Shown: positions 46,749-48,006 of the stretch, in pieces
Numbering within the stretch: position 1 is the first letter of the stretch
Layout of the letters: the number at the start of each line of letters is the position of its first letter
DNA from: Acidobacteriaceae bacterium
Lineage (GTDB): Bacteria; Acidobacteriota; Terriglobia; Terriglobales; Acidobacteriaceae
Direction of reading: 5' to 3'
NCBI GenBank assembly: GCA_025462925.1
Contig: JAOAPL010000310.1
Coordinates: 1 to 48,006 of the forward strand
Length of the DNA: 48,006 nt
Notes under the pieces: generated by a model
Seen by the model: only the letters and a program-made list of their open reading frames with translations
Database searches by the model: none
What the model was told of the DNA's origin: nothing
Translations under genes and position numbers: made by a program

Positions 46749-48006
46749 TTAGACCTCTCCTTCTTTCTCACCGTAGTGATAGGGCTCCGTAGTGACAATC
46801 GGCGTCTGATGGAAATTGTGCTTGGGCGGCGGCGAGGATGTCTCCCACTCCAACCCTGTCGATTCCCACGGATTCGGGCCTGCGATCTTGCCATACTTCA
46901 ACGACCAGACCAGATACAGCATGGGCAGCAGGAACCCGATGGCCAGGATCGAGGCACCGGCGGTGGACAGCACGTTCAACACTTGCCACTCCGGCGGATA
47001 TGCGTGATAGCGCCGCGGCATTCCCAAATATCCAAGAATGAACTGCGGCATAAACGTCAGGTTGAAACCTACGAAGACCAGCAACGCAGAAAGTTTTGCC
47101 GGAAGTTCGGGATACAAGCGGCCTGTCATCTTCGGCCACCAGTGATGGATGCCGCACAAGTAAGCCAGCACCATGCCGCCGACCATTACGTAATGGAAGT
47201 GGGCGACGATGAAGTAAGTCTCCGTGAGATGGACGTCCAATCCCAGCGCGGCCAGGAACAATCCGGTTAGTCCGCCGATGGTGAAGAGTCCGATGAAGCC
47301 GAATGCATACAGCATCGGCGTGTTCCAGCGGATCGATCCCTTGTACATGGTCGCCGACCAATTGAAGACTTTGATAGCCGACGGGATGGCGACGAGGAAA
47401 CTGATGAGCGAGAAAATCAGCGCGGCGTAAATGGAGATGCCCGCGATGAACATGTGGTGCGCCCAGACGAGGAACCCGAAGACCGCGATGGCGATGCTGG
47501 AGAAGGCCACGGCTTTGTATCCGAAGATGCGCTTGTGCGAGAAGGTGGTGATGACTTCATTGATCACGCCCATGCCGGGAAGGATCATGATGTACACGGC
47601 GGGGTGCGAGTAGAACCAGAACATGTGCTGGAAGAGGATGGGATCTCCACCCAGCTTGGGATCAAAGATCCCGATGTGAAAGCCGCGCTCAAGCGCCACC
47701 AGGATCAAGGTGATGGCAATGACCGGAGTCCCAAGGACCATGATGACGCTGGCCGCATAGTGCGCCCAAACGAAGAGCGGGAGACGGAACCAGGTTTGTC
47801 CCGGCGCGCGCATCTTGTGGATGGTGACGATGAAATTCAGTCCGGTAAAGATCGAGGCGAAGCCAGCGATCAAAATACCGACTGCCGTCATGATCACGTT
47901 GGTGTTCGAATATGTCGTGCTCAGCGGAGCGTAGAAGGTCCATCCGGTGTCCACGCCGCCGGTGATCATGGCGAAGAGTCCGAAGCATGCGCCGATCACG
48001 AAGATG
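46749..48006 (-). CDS. ctaD: Cytochrome c oxidase subunit I, A2-type, C-terminal part (5' end outside window)
   Basis: About 418 residues are visible; the frame runs off the window at 48006, and an apparent start at 47999 is internal. The catalytic core is present: [16 protein letters not shown] with the Cu-B His and the cross-linked Tyr, FLVWAHHMF with two more Cu-B histidines, the helix VIII K-channel region, and [13 protein letters not shown] with haem ligands. A1-type enzymes have a glutamate in helix VI (GHPEV). Here YSHPAV matches the A2 type, in which a Tyr-Ser pair replaces it. The enzyme reduces oxygen to water and pumps protons across the inner membrane. It is the first visible gene of the ctaD-ctaE-subunit IV order; subunit II is not seen. 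Confidence 0.96.
   Translation of the reverse strand, partial: IFVIGACFGLFAMITGGVDTGWTFYAPLSTTYSNTNVIMTAVGILIAGFASIFTGLNFIVTIHKMRAPGQTWFRLPLFVWAHYAASVIMVLGTPVIAITLILVALERGFHIGIFDPKLGGDPILFQHMFWFYSHPAVYIMILPGMGVINEVITTFSHKRIFGYKAVAFSSIAIAVFGFLVWAHHMFIAGISIYAALIFSLISFLVAIPSAIKVFNWSATMYKGSIRWNTPMLYAFGFIGLFTIGGLTGLFLAALGLDVHLTETYFIVAHFHYVMVGGMVLAYLCGIHHWWPKMTGRLYPELPAKLSALLVFVGFNLTFMPQFILGYLGMPRRYHAYPPEWQVLNVLSTAGASILAIGFLLPMLYLVWSLKYGKIAGPNPWESTGLEWETSSPPPKHNFHQTPIVTTEPYHYGEKEGEV

Noticed and set aside
46179-47270. Plus-strand frame of 363 codons opposite the oxidase subunit I and III genes
   Set aside because: It lies fully antisense to two well-conserved genes in GC-rich DNA and its product is low-complexity and His/Gln/Arg-rich; it spans the junction of both genes.
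1-48006. tRNA genes, CRISPR arrays, insertion sequences
   Set aside because: No T-loop with a matching acceptor stem, no evenly spaced direct repeats and no transposase-like protein were seen.

Overview
The window reads as a chromosomal segment of an Acidobacteriota bacterium, most likely class Terriglobia. This is inferred from gene content: two very large Oar-like TonB-dependent receptors with an N-terminal carboxypeptidase-regulatory-like domain, two giant secreted sortilin-like beta-propeller proteins carrying choice-of-anchor D (HYDIN-like) domains, and an A2-type haem-copper oxidase. No rRNA, tRNA, insertion sequence or CRISPR array was recognised.

Left part (about 1-27,200): an exopolysaccharide or O-antigen type locus of the Wzx/Wzy kind. 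It starts with the tail of a parallel beta-helix protein (+). Next come a membrane CapD/WbpM-like 4,6-dehydratase and a PglC-like initiating sugar transferase (both -). A divergent pair (+) encodes a WbuB-like glycosyltransferase and a WbpV-like SDR. A long minus-strand block then reads, in transcription order from the right: gmd-fcl (GDP-fucose), a PAP2-Wzi fusion, a Wza-like export protein, a Wzz-like chain-length protein, an O-methyltransferase-like protein, an FkbM methyltransferase, Wzx flippase, Wzy-like polymerase, two tandem TIGR04325-type methyltransferases, a broken methyltransferase remnant, an SDR, a DegT/DnrJ aminotransferase, a GT4 and a GT8-like glycosyltransferase. Together these can make nucleotide sugars, assemble a repeat unit on a lipid carrier, methylate it, flip it, polymerise it and export it. 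By eye this part is more AT-rich than the rest.

Middle part (about 27,300-45,200, all minus, visibly more GC-rich): two sortilin-like secreted proteins flank an rfbB-rfbA-rfbC (dTDP-4-keto-rhamnose) operon with no rfbD in view. They are followed by two paralogous TonB-dependent receptors, each ending in a clear Rho-independent terminator and sharing a conserved upstream leader.

Right end (45,475-48,006, minus): the distal genes of a cytochrome c oxidase operon (subunit I partial, III, IV), closed by a terminator. The subunit I helix-VI motif is YSHPAVY, the A2-type signature.

Points most worth a second look are the PAP2-Wzi fusion, the shared leader of the two receptors, a terminator-like hairpin in the leader of the initiating sugar transferase, an SDR lacking the catalytic tyrosine, and the methyltransferase remnant beside a tandem duplication.
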